Notes: a model not told the origin generated them from the sequence alone. DNA of 64,000 nucleotides from Luidia sarsii (GCA_949987565.1 OX465105.1:124001-188000), one strand, 5' to 3'. Numbered from the stretch's first letter, positions 31,204 through 42,148 are shown. Made by a program: numbers and translations.

Positions 31204-32459
31204 GGCTGTTGTCATGAAAAAAAATTCTTGTCGACATGTCAGCGAGAATTTTATGCCGACTGTCGACATTGTCGCGACAGAGACCCGATTTAGTCAAAAA
31301 TCTGAAGTCATAATGTCGGAATTTTTTAAAGTAATAAACGAATGGGGCATGTCAAACCGCCATAGTTGTGAACTTGTGAAATTAGTTTTCATGGATAATC
31401 TTAATTTCAATAAAATTTCATATTTAATGGCTTTCGTATTTAAGATTATACACAACAAAATAATTTTTGTGCCGATATTGGGTGTTACAGTCGTAATTTC
31501 CTAAAAAAAAATCATATAAAAGCGATTGCTCATTGTTTATTCATGACGTCATCGATCGGCGATGCGTGCGTTCTCACTGCAAGAAATAATGAATATTTAT
31601 GAATTCGCTGCACAGCGGCTGCAGTGGTTTTCCTATTGGCTATGTACACATGTACATGGAAGTTGGAGAACCAGATAGTTTCGATGAAAAGAAAAGACGT
31701 CACCGTCCGCACCTAGCTAAAGGTAGCCGCGTATTGGGCACCCAAAAACCAGCTGCGTATTGGGCCCAAAAACGGAGGAGGCCGCGTATTCAGCCATACA
31801 TTCAGACAAACCTAGAACGTATGCGGCAAAGGAGGCCTTTTTCCGATGTACATAATGTACTTCCGGTCCGTTTTTCAACGAAATAAAATACGCGGCCGGC
31901 GGGATTTTGGGCCCAAACATGCGGCTACTTTCAGCTGGGTACCGACCGCGACGCACGTGCGATGTCATTTCTCGATCCTTCCCTCGGACGTCCACGATCT
32001 TTCCCGATCTCTGTATTGCACTGGTATCCCGTACGCACGTGTATTAAATGCATGCGATGCAGCAACGTATACCAGCTACTGTACTGCTGACGACCGGCCA
32101 TACAAACGTGCGCTATACAGTAGTGACAGTATTTACACTGTACATGTGTACATCGTAATGGCAAAATGCGTTCGGTGAACGATTTTCTTTGGTCGCGTCG
32201 TGATCCATTCCAACTTCCAACATATTTAGTAACTATTATTTTGTGGCGTGGATAAGCAAAAATGAAATGCTCAGCGCACAATTTTAGGATTTTTTGTTCC
32301 CTTTTTATTCCCTTCTTTTCAGAGAGATTGGCCATTATGACTAGAGGTAGGCTAATGGATTTTAATGTTTTTGTCGCGACAACCGAAAAGCCTAGTCGAC
32401 ATGTCGGAATATTTTCTTTGTCGTGACAATGTCGACAAAAGCCTTGTCGACAACAGCCC
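31204..32459. mobile_element. hAT-like non-autonomous element with GTCGAC subterminal repeats
   Basis: Ends share GGCTGTTGTC in inverted orientation (31206 and 32457). Both ends carry repeated GTCGAC, GTCGCGACA and GACATGTCG words. Interior sequence near 31950-31985 matches 46490-46560 (inverted) and 58230-58290. No transposase or certain target duplication. It ends about 43 bp before exon 2 of gene B. Confidence 0.6.
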
Positions 32460-32502
32460 AAGACATCTCATTCCTGTGAAGGTCATTCTTTGTTCCTTTC
32501 AG

Positions 32503-33385
32503 AGGTCGGATGGGTCAGACTCAGCGTCTACTGCCAGTGGGAAGACAAAGAGTGCATCGCAGACTTCTGGTTCTGAGATGGAAGGACTCCTTCCCTCCTT
32601 CATGGCTTTGATGCACCGGGCTTCTCAGTCAATGGCAGATGCTTCTCACTCTGGAAAGCTTTTGGAGCTGGCTATCAATGAGACTCAGGGGAGACAGGAC
32701 ACTCTCTTAAAGACAATGGAATCTGCAAAACAGACCATCGAGGATTGCATGGACCGGATTGTCAGAGCAGCCACTGAACGGAAGCAGCAGCTCCTTCAAA
32801 GCTTAGAAGATGCCTTCCAAGAAAGCATGTCCCCTCTGACAGCCATGAAGAAAGATTTCAAAGCCAGACAAGAAGCCCTTCAGATATTCTGTAACAAGAT
32901 GGCACAGTCAGCAGCATCCTTGCAGGGACATAATCAGGCTGATCCAGAGGAGATTGACAAGATGATTAAGGAGAATCAGGACAGTATTAATAGCTTAAAA
33001 GATAAGATCCTGATTCCCGTCAAAGAGGTTTCTCTGGACTCTGATGATGACAAATATGAAAGTATTCTTGCGGATGTCTCGTCTTGGGGTGGAATTAAGA
33101 CAGAAGACACGATACATGAAGGGCCTCCCATCCCCCCTCAGACGCAGCCCAGTTTTGCAGCAATGAGTACACATTACCTTGCCAAGACCAAGGCAATGCG
33201 TACCATTGGCTGCAGGACAGGCACTGACCTCAAGAATCCATACTGTGTAGCTCAGCTTCCAAATGGTGACATTGCCATTGGTTCATTGAACAGAACCCAA
33301 ATCAGAGTCTGTGATTCTGAGCTGAAGACAAAGAGAGTGTTTTCCCTGCCATCTGGGAAGAGATCAAGGTCTTCAGGAGTAAGAG
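32503..33385 (+). CDS. RING-NHL gene B, exon 2: coiled-coil linker and first NHL blade
   Basis: The acceptor TTGTTCCTTTCAG gives phase 0; the donor AAGAG|GTGAGC leaves one base (phase 1), which exon 3 completes. A Ser/Thr-rich start is followed by a long helical stretch (about residues 150-260 of the protein: KQTIEDCMDRIVRAATERKQ, LTAMKKDFKARQEALQIF) of the kind that makes antiparallel coiled-coil dimers in TRIM proteins. An acidic loop (SLDSDDDKYE) comes next, then the first NHL blade (NPYCVAQLPNGDIAIGS). No Cys/His pattern of a B-box is present. An alternative donor GTAAGA at 33379 would break the frame of exon 3. Confidence 0.85.
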
Positions 33386-33664
33386 GTGAGCTCTTCATCT
33401 GCTGAAGTTGTTTCTACCTTAAAGGGGAATGCAACCCAAGAAATAAAGTTTGCTCATCTGATTGGGTGTTAAAAACAACCTACACGTACAATTACTTATG
33501 AGCCACTCACGTATGTTTTTCATAAAGAGACAAAATCATGGAATTTTAGAGCCTCCGTTGGTTGAATTTGCATTCCTGTACATGTACGTCGCCATCTTTT
33601 TGAAGGTGCCGCCGCCAATTGCGGGGGTGTGATGATTCTGCGGAGAAGACGGCAACCGCGTCTG

Positions 33665-34222
33665 ATTGATCAATAAACCTTTTTGACGTTCGCAGAGCAT
33701 CATGGGTATAGATGACAAACTGGCCGTATTTTTATCATACAACTCTATGGCGAAGCACGTATTAAGTTCATGAATTGTTTAATTTTTTTTCTCAAAAACC
33801 AGATTGAGTTCAGAAATAAAACTCACACAGAGTTTTCGTCTAGCAACAAAATAATTTCTTTTGTCGGAACATTGAGTGAGTAGTTTCAGAGAAATCAGTG
33901 ACTGGATGACAATCACAATGCGTACATTGCGTGCCACTAGCTGCATGCACACGCCAAGTTTTCCATTCAGTCACCAAGGGAATCTCCACTGATTTCTCTG
34001 AAACTACCCACTCAACGTTCCGACAAAAAATATATTTTGTTCCTGGTATCTAGACGAAAATTCTGGATGAGTTTCATTTCTGGACTCCAACTGGTTTTAG
34101 AGAAAAAAATATCAAGATTTTACGTGCTTTGCCATAGAGTTGTGCAGTAAATATACATGTACGTCCAGTTTGTCATCTATACCCATGATGCTTTGCGAAC
34201 GTTGAAAAGGCTTATTGCGCTT
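33665..34222. mobile_element. Nested fold-back element with about 230-bp arms
   Basis: Arms of roughly 33668-33900 and 33985-34215 are inverted copies sharing GCATCATGGGTATAGATGAC, GATTTCTCTGAAACTAC and GTTCCGACAAAA, with a spacer of about 85 bp. Non-coding. Confidence 0.8.
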
Positions 34223-34688
34223 GTTCAATCCTCCCAATTTTAACTAAATTTATCAATCGACATTATCATACATAAATTGTATACCCCAAAAATAGTACAA
34301 ACATACACATTTACATGTGCTTGTATTTTTAAAATTAATTTATGCTTAACAATGAAGAAATCAAACTGATTCCTGCAGTCTTCACTGGGAAGGATCTCAC
34401 ATGCACGTTCTGCCTAGTCTTTCACGCAGACTGCCCAACGCTATGCCACCCCTGCAGCACAAAATATGACATGGTATGCAATGTACATGTACATGTAAAA
34501 TACATGTATCTACACGTGTGATTGAGTTACAGATGAGCGGTCTGCGCGAAAGACTACGCAGGTCGTGCATGGGAGAATAAGTAAACATTCACGCAGGGAC
34601 AGAAACGAAAACAATTAGGAAATTTGTGAAGCTGTCGATTCACGTGTTGCCACCGCTGGTCGATATGGAATAATTTTTCTACCAAGAA

Positions 34689-34995
34689 ACTGCATGTTCT
34701 TTCAGTATCCTTTCTTGGTTTTGAGCCAGTGAGTTTGGCCCACAACTGACGCAAGTCCTCCCAATCCTACCTGGTGAAGTGATCGCTACAGTACAAATCA
34801 CATTCACATCATTTCTATTGTACTGCCTATTGAGTATTGGTAGCCGATTTTGAGAAAATTCTCCACTTTGGTGGCCGCAGCCCACTTCCTAAGTAACTCA
34901 GTTTTCTTGTCCTTGTTGGGAATTGCATGGAAAGTGTTTTCCAGCTTTTTCCCGCTGGCATTTTTACAGCCAAAAGCCTGGCAGTACAGCATCAT
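34689..34995 (-). pseudogene. THAP-domain transposase fragment
   Basis: Read on the minus strand, the N-terminus (YCQAFGCKN, FHAIPNKDKKTELLRKW) and, in another frame, YCSDHFT and WE-LRQLWAKLTGSKPRK give the C-x4-C ... C-x2-H pattern of a THAP zinc finger with its FHxxP-type and trailing basic segment. THAP fingers bind the terminal repeats of P-element-like transposons. A frameshift and stop after about 63 codons and the lack of any catalytic region show it is dead. Confidence 0.65.
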
Positions 34996-35286
34996 TTACA
35001 GTAGCTCACAAGTGTACACAAACTGCATGCAGTAGGGGGCACATCTGGGTACCTCATGCGGCAGTTCTCCGCAAAAACATCACACCCCCACAATCAGCGG
35101 CGGCCCCTTCGAAAAGATGGCGACGTACATGTACAGGAACGCAAATTCAACCACTTAATTCCATGAATTTTCCCTCTTTATGAAAATTGTACGTGAGTAG
35201 CTCATAGGTAATTGTAGGTTGTTTTTAACACCCAATCAGATAGGCCCTAAGCAAACTTGATTGTTTGGGTTGCATTCCCCTTGAAG

Positions 35287-35890
35287 CAAAGTCCTGCTAG
35301 CATTGAAACACCCAACCCTCTAACTTAGCTTTGGTCCCTTCAGGTCATGTTAGTCAGCAAGCAGTTGGAAACATGTTTGCTTGACTTTTTTTTCCCTTGT
35401 TTGAGGTTTCTGGAAATGGCTTTTCATCTTTTAATCTTAATGGGAAAACAGATTTCAAGCAGTCAAAAACCCTTACGCACCTCAATCCTCCAATTTCTTC
35501 TGGTGGTTTGGAGAATTTGAGATGCATCCCATGATCCCAGTAAGTTAGACCTGTGGTTGATTTCATCAAACTCATGGTAACTTACGACTCATTAATGAAT
35601 GATACACAGAAGCCATAGGCCCTACAGTACAGCCTGTGACAACTTATGATTGGTGATCAGAAGGGTTTGTGAAATTTACATAAATTTACACAGTACCACA
35701 GGCATTTGTGTGCATGTGCAGAGGACAGTATACCACAACATACATGTACCACAGAAAAACCATGTATGGTAAACTGGTAAACTGCACGGTATAAATTAGA
35801 AACTCTCAGACACTGAATCATAATACATGTACTTGGGACTGACCACAGCAACTGTCACTTTTCAATTTTCAATCCATCACATGACCTTGA
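35287..35890. other. Intron 2 remainder
   Basis: A decayed PLE tail (AAGTCCTGCTAGCATTGAAAC) lies near 35288-35350; otherwise nothing recognised. Confidence 0.45.
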
Positions 35891-35891
35891 C

Positions 35892-35967
35892 CAGCTTGGT
35901 GGCCAAGTGGTTAAGCCACTAGAAAGTACATGTAGGAGTCATGGTTTGAAGCCCGCCTGAGCCACCG
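35892..35967 (+). mobile_element. tRNA-Ser/Leu-like pseudogene or SINE head
   Basis: TGGCCAAGTGGTTAAG is a class II-type A box, GGTTTGAAGCCC a B box, and GGTGGC/GCCACC could pair as an acceptor. There is no proper anticodon arm. Confidence 0.5.
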
Positions 35968-36039
35968 CTACCTGAGTTTCTTTCTGTTTTTCCAAGCAGC
36001 TTTCAGTACTAGCTGTATTTCATGTGATTTGTTTAACAG

Positions 36040-36383
36040 GAATCTGTGCGACTCCAAATGGTAAACTCTGCATCAGTGATCCTGGTATGAAGACTGTGCA
36101 CGTTGTTACACCAGAAGGCAGACTGGAGAGTAGCTTCAACACATGTCTACCTCCCCTGGAGTATGGCTTTAATCCTTGGGGACTGGCCAGCAACAAGGAA
36201 GGGGAGGTGTTTGTATGTGATGGGCACAACCATCTCATCCGTGTCTTTGATCAGAGTGGTCAGGAATGTCGTCGATTTGGGGGCCAGGGTGAGGAGCCAT
36301 GGAAGCTGCGCTACCCATATGACCTGGCTGTGACACCTGATGGCAAGGTGCTTGTGGCAGATACTGGAAACCATAGAATACAG
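36040..36383 (+). CDS. RING-NHL gene B, exon 3: NHL blades 2-4
   Basis: The acceptor GTTTAACAG is followed by GA, completing the split glycine codon from exon 2. The exon ends CAG|GTGCGG in phase 0. It encodes three NHL blades: GICATPNGKLCISD, then PWGLASNKEGEVFVCDGHNH, then DLAVTPDGKVLVADTGNHRIQ. The repeated PxG/D-x-VxxDxxNHR/LI pattern is diagnostic of NHL propellers. The 6.6-kb intron that follows holds most of the PLE complex. Confidence 0.88.
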
Positions 36384-36850
36384 GTGCGGTGTTACAGAGC
36401 AATCAAAACCTTTTCTTACAAAATTAATATCTTCCCAAATTGTCTGTCTGTGGGCTCTCACCTTTCCTTTTTGCCCATCTGTCATATTGTTGTGTATTTG
36501 TTTTCATTTGTTCTCCCTTTCTATCGGTTTTTGTCTTTGCTATTTTGTCTTACAGAAATGTACGAGTACTGAAACCTATTTTTCAAGGATTTGTTTTTGC
36601 TATTGTCAGAAAGCTACACTGTTTTTGCAACATACATGTACATGTATTTCTATTTTTATGATTTTGTTCTTTATCTCTGAGATTCCATAGTCTGTTTCAC
36701 AACCAATTGCACTTTGCATCTGCTGAAAAGGGCGTGATCCCTGGAAAAACAGATAATGGTTAATAGTTTCTTAGGCATTGCCATAGTTACATTATAATGT
36801 AACTTTATGGGATAATTGGGATTACATACAGGCATTGAGCATAGGTCACA
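36384..36850. other. Intron 3, unclassified
   Basis: No exon or clear repeat apart from a short repeat-Y-like trace near 36700-36760. Confidence 0.4.
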
Positions 36851-36854
36851 CAGC

Positions 36855-36950
36855 ATTAGGCCCCGCCCAGTGCGCGCTGATTGGATAGACAGGTCACTGC
36901 TCTCCCCACGTAGCGCAGGCATGAGGCTATGCAATGGCTATATAAGGTGA
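36855..36950 (+). promoter_or_regulatory. Promoter-like cluster (GC box, CCAAT, TATA)
   Basis: GCCCCGCCC at 36860, ATTGG (inverted CCAAT) at 36879 and TATATAAGG at 36939-36947 sit in the spacing of an RNA polymerase II promoter. It lies inside intron 3, about 0.9 kb before the PLE reverse transcriptase. It may be a mobile-element or LTR promoter rather than a host one. Confidence 0.35.
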
Positions 36951-37878
36951 GCATCGCTAGCCCATGGACAGGTTGGACCTTTTCTTTGGCTGCACCGGGC
37001 AGACCTTCCTGGTAGGTTTGCACTCTCACTACTCCTCGCTTGTTGGTAGTAGGGCCGTGCAGTTTGCACAGAGACAGTATAGGACCCTCTGAGGGGCCTG
37101 TGTGGTGCGGTCAGTCGAGGTAGGGGTTCCCTGCTGTGGCCCTTGCAGCATTAGTTGTGAGGGGGCAAAGCCCCTGACATCTGTCTCCCCTGAGCTAAGC
37201 ACACCCGTGTTCTTTGAGCTTAGGGGCCGTGGCACTGGTACATTGCTGTCAATTGTCTGGGTGGTGCGTGTGCTGGCATATTGCAAGGTTTGTGTGCTAG
37301 CTTGGGGTGTAAGGGCTATAACCGTGTGGTGCATCGTACGTAGAGGCTGGGGCTTGTGGCTGTAACCTGCACATTGTTAGTGGTGTGGGGCTGCATCCCT
37401 AGGCTGGTTGTGGGCCTGTGGTTGATGTCATCAAACCCATCGTAAATTATGATCAAGCACAAGAAAATGAGCGATGCACAGAAACCATATGACCTGTCAC
37501 AACATACGATGGGTTATCTATCATAAGTTGAGTTAACAAATTTTAGGAAGCATCGTAAGGCTTTGTGAAATCCAACCCTGGTCTCCTGGTGTTGCGCTAG
37601 AGCCATAGTGAATTGCTGGGCTACGATAACGCTGGTATATGTAGTCTTGTTTCAGGTTGCTTTACCATCCATTACTATAGCGCCCTCTCTTGTTGGAGTG
37701 TGTTGATTGAAATGAAACACTTCCTGCTTTGATTCACGTAACACTGGTTCCCTCGTGTATTGCTTTGTTAGTTGTTGGTTGAGGTATACCTGTGATCGGT
37801 CAAGGGTCTGGTTCCCCTAGTGAGTGACCCTAGCCTAGACCACACACCAGTACTGGGATGGTATTTTTCCTTCCCAGT
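36951..37878. other. Leader-like sequence before PLE copy B, unclassified
   Basis: GC-richer than its surroundings, with no ORF of recognisable type. It could be the transcribed leader of an element using the promoter-like cluster. Confidence 0.3.
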
Positions 37879-38367
37879 TGGAAGACATCAAGGACCAGGT
37901 TCCCAACACAGCCATCATTGGCACCATTGATGTCTCCTCCCTGTATACTAACATCCCCCATGAGGAAGGAATTCTCAGAGTTGGTCAGAAGTGGACACTC
38001 CCCTCCCCCCATTAGTGACATTGTTACCCTAATGAGACTTGTATTAACCAAGAACAACTTTTCCTTTCTGGACAAACACTATTTACAGGTACATGACACT
38101 GCTATGGGTACACGCATGGCTCCCTCCTTCGCTTGCCTCTTCATGGGTGACCTTGAAGAACTCATGCTGAAGATGGCACCCTGTCTCCCATGGATATGGT
38201 GGAGATACATCAATGACGTATTTTTCATCTGGACTAGGGAAAGTAGCAGTTTAGGTGATTTCATTGAACACATCAATTCCTTCCACAGGAGTATCAAGTT
38301 CACATCGGAGTACTCATCCCATCAGACGCACTTTCTGGATGTCACCATACGGAAAGACGGCGACACC
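37879..38367 (+). pseudogene. Penelope-like reverse transcriptase core (copy B), broken
   Basis: Encodes PLE reverse transcriptase motifs in order. TIDVSSLYTNIPHEEG is motif A (catalytic Asp). After a frameshift near 37975 comes AMGTRMAPSFACLFM (motif B, 38101-38145). Then RYINDVF stands where RYIDDIF is usual (motif C; YIND at 38206-38217, so the first Asp of the pair is Asn). FTSEYSSHQTHFLDV follows. The frame is cut at 38367 by a hAT-like insertion and resumes at 39189. The enzyme would reverse-transcribe the element RNA at the target; this copy cannot. Confidence 0.9.
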
Positions 38368-39188
38368 TAAGGTTGTGCCGGTTTCAAATTGTAGATACTC
38401 GGTATACCGTGGGAATAAAAACATGGTTTCGGTATACCGTGACGTAATGTTTCCTTGGCCACGCCCACCCCGGTAGAAAAAAGGGGGGGTTAAACCAACT
38501 GATAATTATTAGTAAGTCTACCATGGTTATCATAAAAGTAGCTTCACCCACTGAGTAGTTGATAGCGTTGTGCATCATACATGTAGCTACAATTGCTGGT
38601 TTTCCCATAAATCACGTACATGTAGTTACAAAAATGCATAGTAAACTTTTAGGGAAAAATATAAGTCCAGTTGGCTAGCAGTAGCAAGCTGCGCATGCAT
38701 TCATCCCAGCACGTGCACGTTGTATGCAGGCACACAGCCCTGGACGTTTTTTTTTACACTGTACATGTATGTATATATACAGGCCGTCCGGCCATACACA
38801 CAGCTAGCTAGCTTCACATCCGCAGTGTTTCGCAATATTTTCGAACGAACTTTTCTATCCAGACAGGATCGGGCGCGATACCCTCGGCATGATTGAGTCT
38901 GGTTTTTGTTCCTCCATGTACCGTTTTATTGCAATGCTGGGATCTGGTGCAGACATTGAAGTTAGCTAAAAAAGAACGTCGATCTCACGCAAGACACACT
39001 GATACAGCGTAACGAGGCCGATCGTGTACCATGCTTGCGGGGTCGCACAGAACGATCTTCATCGTCAATTATTTTGTTGCCTTGATGACATTGGTGATCG
39101 TTCATTTGCTCCTCATGGAAATATCAATGCATACGTCTCTTTTTTTAACAGCGGTTTTTCGGTAAAACCGAAAACCGGCACAACCTTA
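38368..39188. mobile_element. hAT-like non-autonomous element in PLE reverse transcriptase
   Basis: The terminal inverted repeat TAAGGTTGTGCCGGTTT (17 bp) is identical at both ends. An 8-bp target duplication GCGACACC lies at 38360-38367 and 39189-39196, interrupting the PLE frame. TIR start TAAGG and 8-bp duplication fit hAT. Subterminal CGGTATACCG palindromes recur. 821 bp, no transposase. Confidence 0.88.
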
Positions 39189-40360
39189 GCGACACCCTAA
39201 CCATCGATTTGTATCCTAAAGTTTCTAAACCCACAGATACACATCGATATCTCCATGCCTCAAGCTGCCATCCCAGACACTGTAAGACTGGAATAGCCTA
39301 CAGTCAAGCTCTTCACCTTAGCCGTATTATGTTCAAATGATTCAGATTTCTGCCGCCATTCACAGAACCTCAAGAGGAATTTAATTGCCAGGGGTCACGG
39401 CCGTCGTCAAATTGAAAGCTCTATTGATAACCCTAACCCTACGAAAAGGCCCAGGATCCCCTTGGTCACCAGCTTTCATCCTTGTCTCCTTCCCCTCAAG
39501 AAAATTATTAATGACAATCACCACATTCTCCACACCTTGGACCGTCTGGCCAGTGCTGTTCCGGACATCCCATTCCTAGCATACAGACGTCCTCGCAACC
39601 TACGAGATCTGATTGTTTGTGCTGAGGTCCCCTCTTTGGATCCTTCACCCCCGACCCAGCATGGAACCTTCAAGTGTAATTCTAAATGTGTAGTCTGTCT
39701 GAACCATGTGAAGGAAGCAGTCTCCTTTTCTGGACACTCCTCTGACTCTACGCATAGGACCAATGGAATGATCACTTGTACAACTACTAATGTTGTATCT
39801 CATTTCTTGCAGGGTTTGCAGCATTCAATATGTCGGTGAAACTAGAAACAGCCTAAAGAAAGGACTCTATGGTCACAGATCTACCATCAACACCAAGCGA
39901 GTAGATACACCTGTGGGTCATCACTTCAATCTCCCTAATCATTCCATTCTTGACATGTCTGTACAGGGCATAGAGTTTCTTGGCCATCGGAAAGATGGTG
40001 TTCGCCTCAGCAGGGAAAAACTGTGGATTAAGCGTCTCCACACTATACAACCTCATGGCCTTAATATTTAGGAAGGGAATGACTAATCCTCACTTCATTA
40101 ACACCTCGTTTTTTCATCTTCCCTGTAGCTTTCTCCTTTGATCTCCCACCTCCCTCCCGTCCCTTTGATCCTCCCCACCCTTTTGTTTGTTTTCCCTGAT
40201 CTCCCCTTCCTCGGTGTACATCTGGATCCCACTCCCTTCCCTTTTGTCCTTCCTCTGTCATGTGTGTCAGGACTTTCCTTCTGCTGACTGTCTGTGTTTG
40301 TCCTTGTCACTTTGCCTTTGAGAAAGGTCCTGCTAGGATCTAAATGTCAGGCCCTGTAAT
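39189..40360 (+). pseudogene. Penelope-like element (copy B): end of RT, linker, GIY-YIG, broken
   Basis: Continuation of 37879-38367 after the hAT-like insertion, and near-identical to 8350-9525. It has KPTDTHRYLHASSCHPRHC, the linker (39462-39839), the CNSKCVVC knuckle and GIY-YIG (YLISCRVCSIQYVGETRNSL, 39790-40071). The end reads LNI-stop where EGND should follow, so it has a premature stop. A frame break near 39800 separates linker and endonuclease. The PLE insertion predates the hAT-like one and the segmental duplication. Confidence 0.9.
40314..40352 (+). ncRNA. Hammerhead-like motif, PLE 3' end (degenerate)
   Basis: Paralogue of 9477-9515, with the same TAAATGTC change. Confidence 0.5.
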
Positions 40361-40364
40361 TTTT

Positions 40365-40890
40365 GAGATATTTCCTTCCCAATGGATATATATATAAGAC
40401 TTAAGGCTTTGCATGGTGTGTGAATCAATATACATTGTGGGAAGGTTTGCGGTGACACCATGTATATGGTCTCTTAAAGAAGAGGTGTGGTTCAGAAAAG
40501 AACCTGAGTGGTAACTCGACATTCCGACCAGTATGCTCTGGTCGTCATCAGGAGAATGTCTTGGACTCGGTGGTGGATCTGCTTATATGCCGGTGATTGC
40601 TGAGGCGGGAAGGCGGGAAAGATAATCCTCTGGGGAGGATAATCCTACATAATCCTAAGGGGCCTTGGTGGGGGGAGGGGGTGGACGTGTGGGTGCTCAC
40701 TGCTCACTTCCCAATGGACTTGTCCCTAGCCACTCATGGACCTGCCTGTATGGTGCCATCCATGGCACGCCCAGAGAGAGGGAGAGCTCCCCCCCCCCCC
40801 TCGCCACCGAGGGGCGTGACGTCACACAATGAAACCACATCATGAACTATTGCCAAACATCTCTGACATTGTATTTTCATAGGTAAACCT
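40365..40890 (-). mobile_element. PLE-associated leader sequence, minus orientation
   Basis: Paralogue of 9530-10056, including the second-family hammerhead-like motif. Confidence 0.5.
40515..40554 (-). ncRNA. Hammerhead ribozyme-like motif, second family (better copy)
   Basis: Minus strand: stem I CTC/GAG, core CTGATGA, stem II CGACCAG/CTGGTCG (seven pairs, loop AGCATA), then GAATGTC before GAG. Stem II is better paired than at 9667-9706, where two bases differ. Confidence 0.6.
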
Positions 40891-40984
40891 CGCTGACAAT
40901 AACGACTTCACTGTAAACAACACATTTTATAACATTTGTTGACCACCGTAATAAGCAAAAATGTTGCAAACTGCGTGTTGACTA

Positions 40985-41455
40985 AAATGACCAAAAAGTT
41001 TATATATCAAACATTAGCAGGGCCTGATATTTCGATCCTAGCAGGACCGAGGCAGAATGACAGGGACAAAACAAATAGGAATGGGAAAGTAACGGAGACA
41101 TGAATGACAGAGGACAAAGGGGATAGCTGGTAGGGTGAGATCAAAGGGAAGGGCAGGGGTTTGGGTAGGGATGAGATAGTGGAAGGGGGAAACATCAAAG
41201 GGAAAAGGTGAAAGAGAGAAGTGGGGGAGAGAACACAAAGGAGGGGTTATTGGTTCACATGCAAGGTGTTCATCATTCCCCTCCTGGATGTTGAGGCCAT
41301 GTGCTTGAATTGTCCAAAAACGCTTCATCCACATTTTCTCTTGGCTTAAACAGACAGCATTACTAAGATGACCAAGTAATTCTATTCCCAGAACACTCAT
41401 ATCTGGTATGAAATGATTGGGGAGATTGAAGTGACACCCTACTGGTGTATCCAAT
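40985..41455 (-). pseudogene. PLE GIY-YIG C-terminal fragment, minus strand
   Basis: Paralogue of 10058-10609: DTPVGCHFNLPNHF, LGIELLGHLSNAV, LNIQEGND, then read-through into the UTR. Its tail motif is partly deleted (GGACCGAGGCAG at about 41045). Confidence 0.85.
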
Positions 41456-41558
41456 TATTCAGTTCTGGTGCTATTTTTTGTTGATATATACAAAAAATCT
41501 TGCAAACTGCTTTAATACTGACTAAAATTACCAAAATGCAAATCTCAAAATTTAGTGG

Positions 41559-41597
41559 GCCTGACGTTTCGATCCTAGCAGGACCTTTCTCAAAGGC
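41559..41597 (-). ncRNA. Hammerhead-like motif, PLE 3' end (intact variant)
   Basis: Minus strand: stem I GCCT/AGGC, core TTGAGAA, stem-loop, GAAACGTC all present. Confidence 0.55.
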
Positions 41598-41819
41598 AGA
41601 GTGACAAGGACAAAACAGATACATGTAAAAGAAGGAAGGGGGAAGAGAGTGAATAGGACACGGATGAGAAGCAAAGTACAAAGAGTAAAGCTGGTAGGGA
41701 GAGATCAAAGGGAAGGGCAAGGAGTAGGGTAGGGATTAGTGAAAAGAGGGGGAAAGATCAAAGAGAGAAGTGTGGAGGAGTGAACACAACAGAAGGATTA
41801 TCAGAAAGCTTACATGGTG

Positions 41820-42148
41820 TTAGTCATTACCCCCCACTAACACTGTTGTCAACCTTTCCTCTTCTTTTCTAACTGACGCGGACCATATGTTACTTTCCAA
41901 GGGTTTGATAATGATGTCACCGCGGGAACGTAGAGTATTGAGAGCAAGACGTTCTTCCCTAGGGAGATTGTCGTGGGGCTTACGGGTAAGATGAGAGGAG
42001 TTGCAAACTTGAGAACTGACTGCTTGCACATACGTTTCAAGGGCTGGAACACGGTTCTTGGGGGGACCCAGGTGCTTTTTACTCGGAAAGGTTCTTCTTG
42101 ACTGAGCATTACTTGGTCAACTTTGGGGGGAGTTGGACAAAAGTTCAA
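41820..42148 (-). pseudogene. PLE reverse transcriptase N-terminal fragment
   Basis: Minus strand: MNFCPTPPKVDQVML near the start, then in another frame LPREERLALNTLRSRGDIII followed by KP. These are the segments that precede the RT fingers in PLEs (NFCPTP; EERxALxxLRxRxDIIIKP). It is cut off before the RT core and frameshifted. Confidence 0.8.

Larger units (their letters stand above)
33421..35286. mobile_element. P-like (THAP) DNA element with about 240-bp terminal inverted repeats
   Basis: Arms 33421-33660 and about 35040-35284 are inverted copies (AAGGGGAATGCAACCC at the outer ends, GATGGCGACGTACATGTACAG inside). The minus strand near 34690-34995 encodes a broken THAP zinc finger, typical of P-element-type transposases. 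A second fold-back (33665-34222) is nested inside. It lies in intron 2 of gene B. Confidence 0.7.

Noticed and set aside
33379..33384. GTAAGA as donor of gene B exon 2
   Set aside because: It would leave phase 0 and put exon 3 out of frame. The GTGAGC at 33386 keeps the NHL frame.
37102..37365. Short ORF in intron 3 as an exon
   Set aside because: No domain, no convincing splice borders and no phase match to gene B exons.
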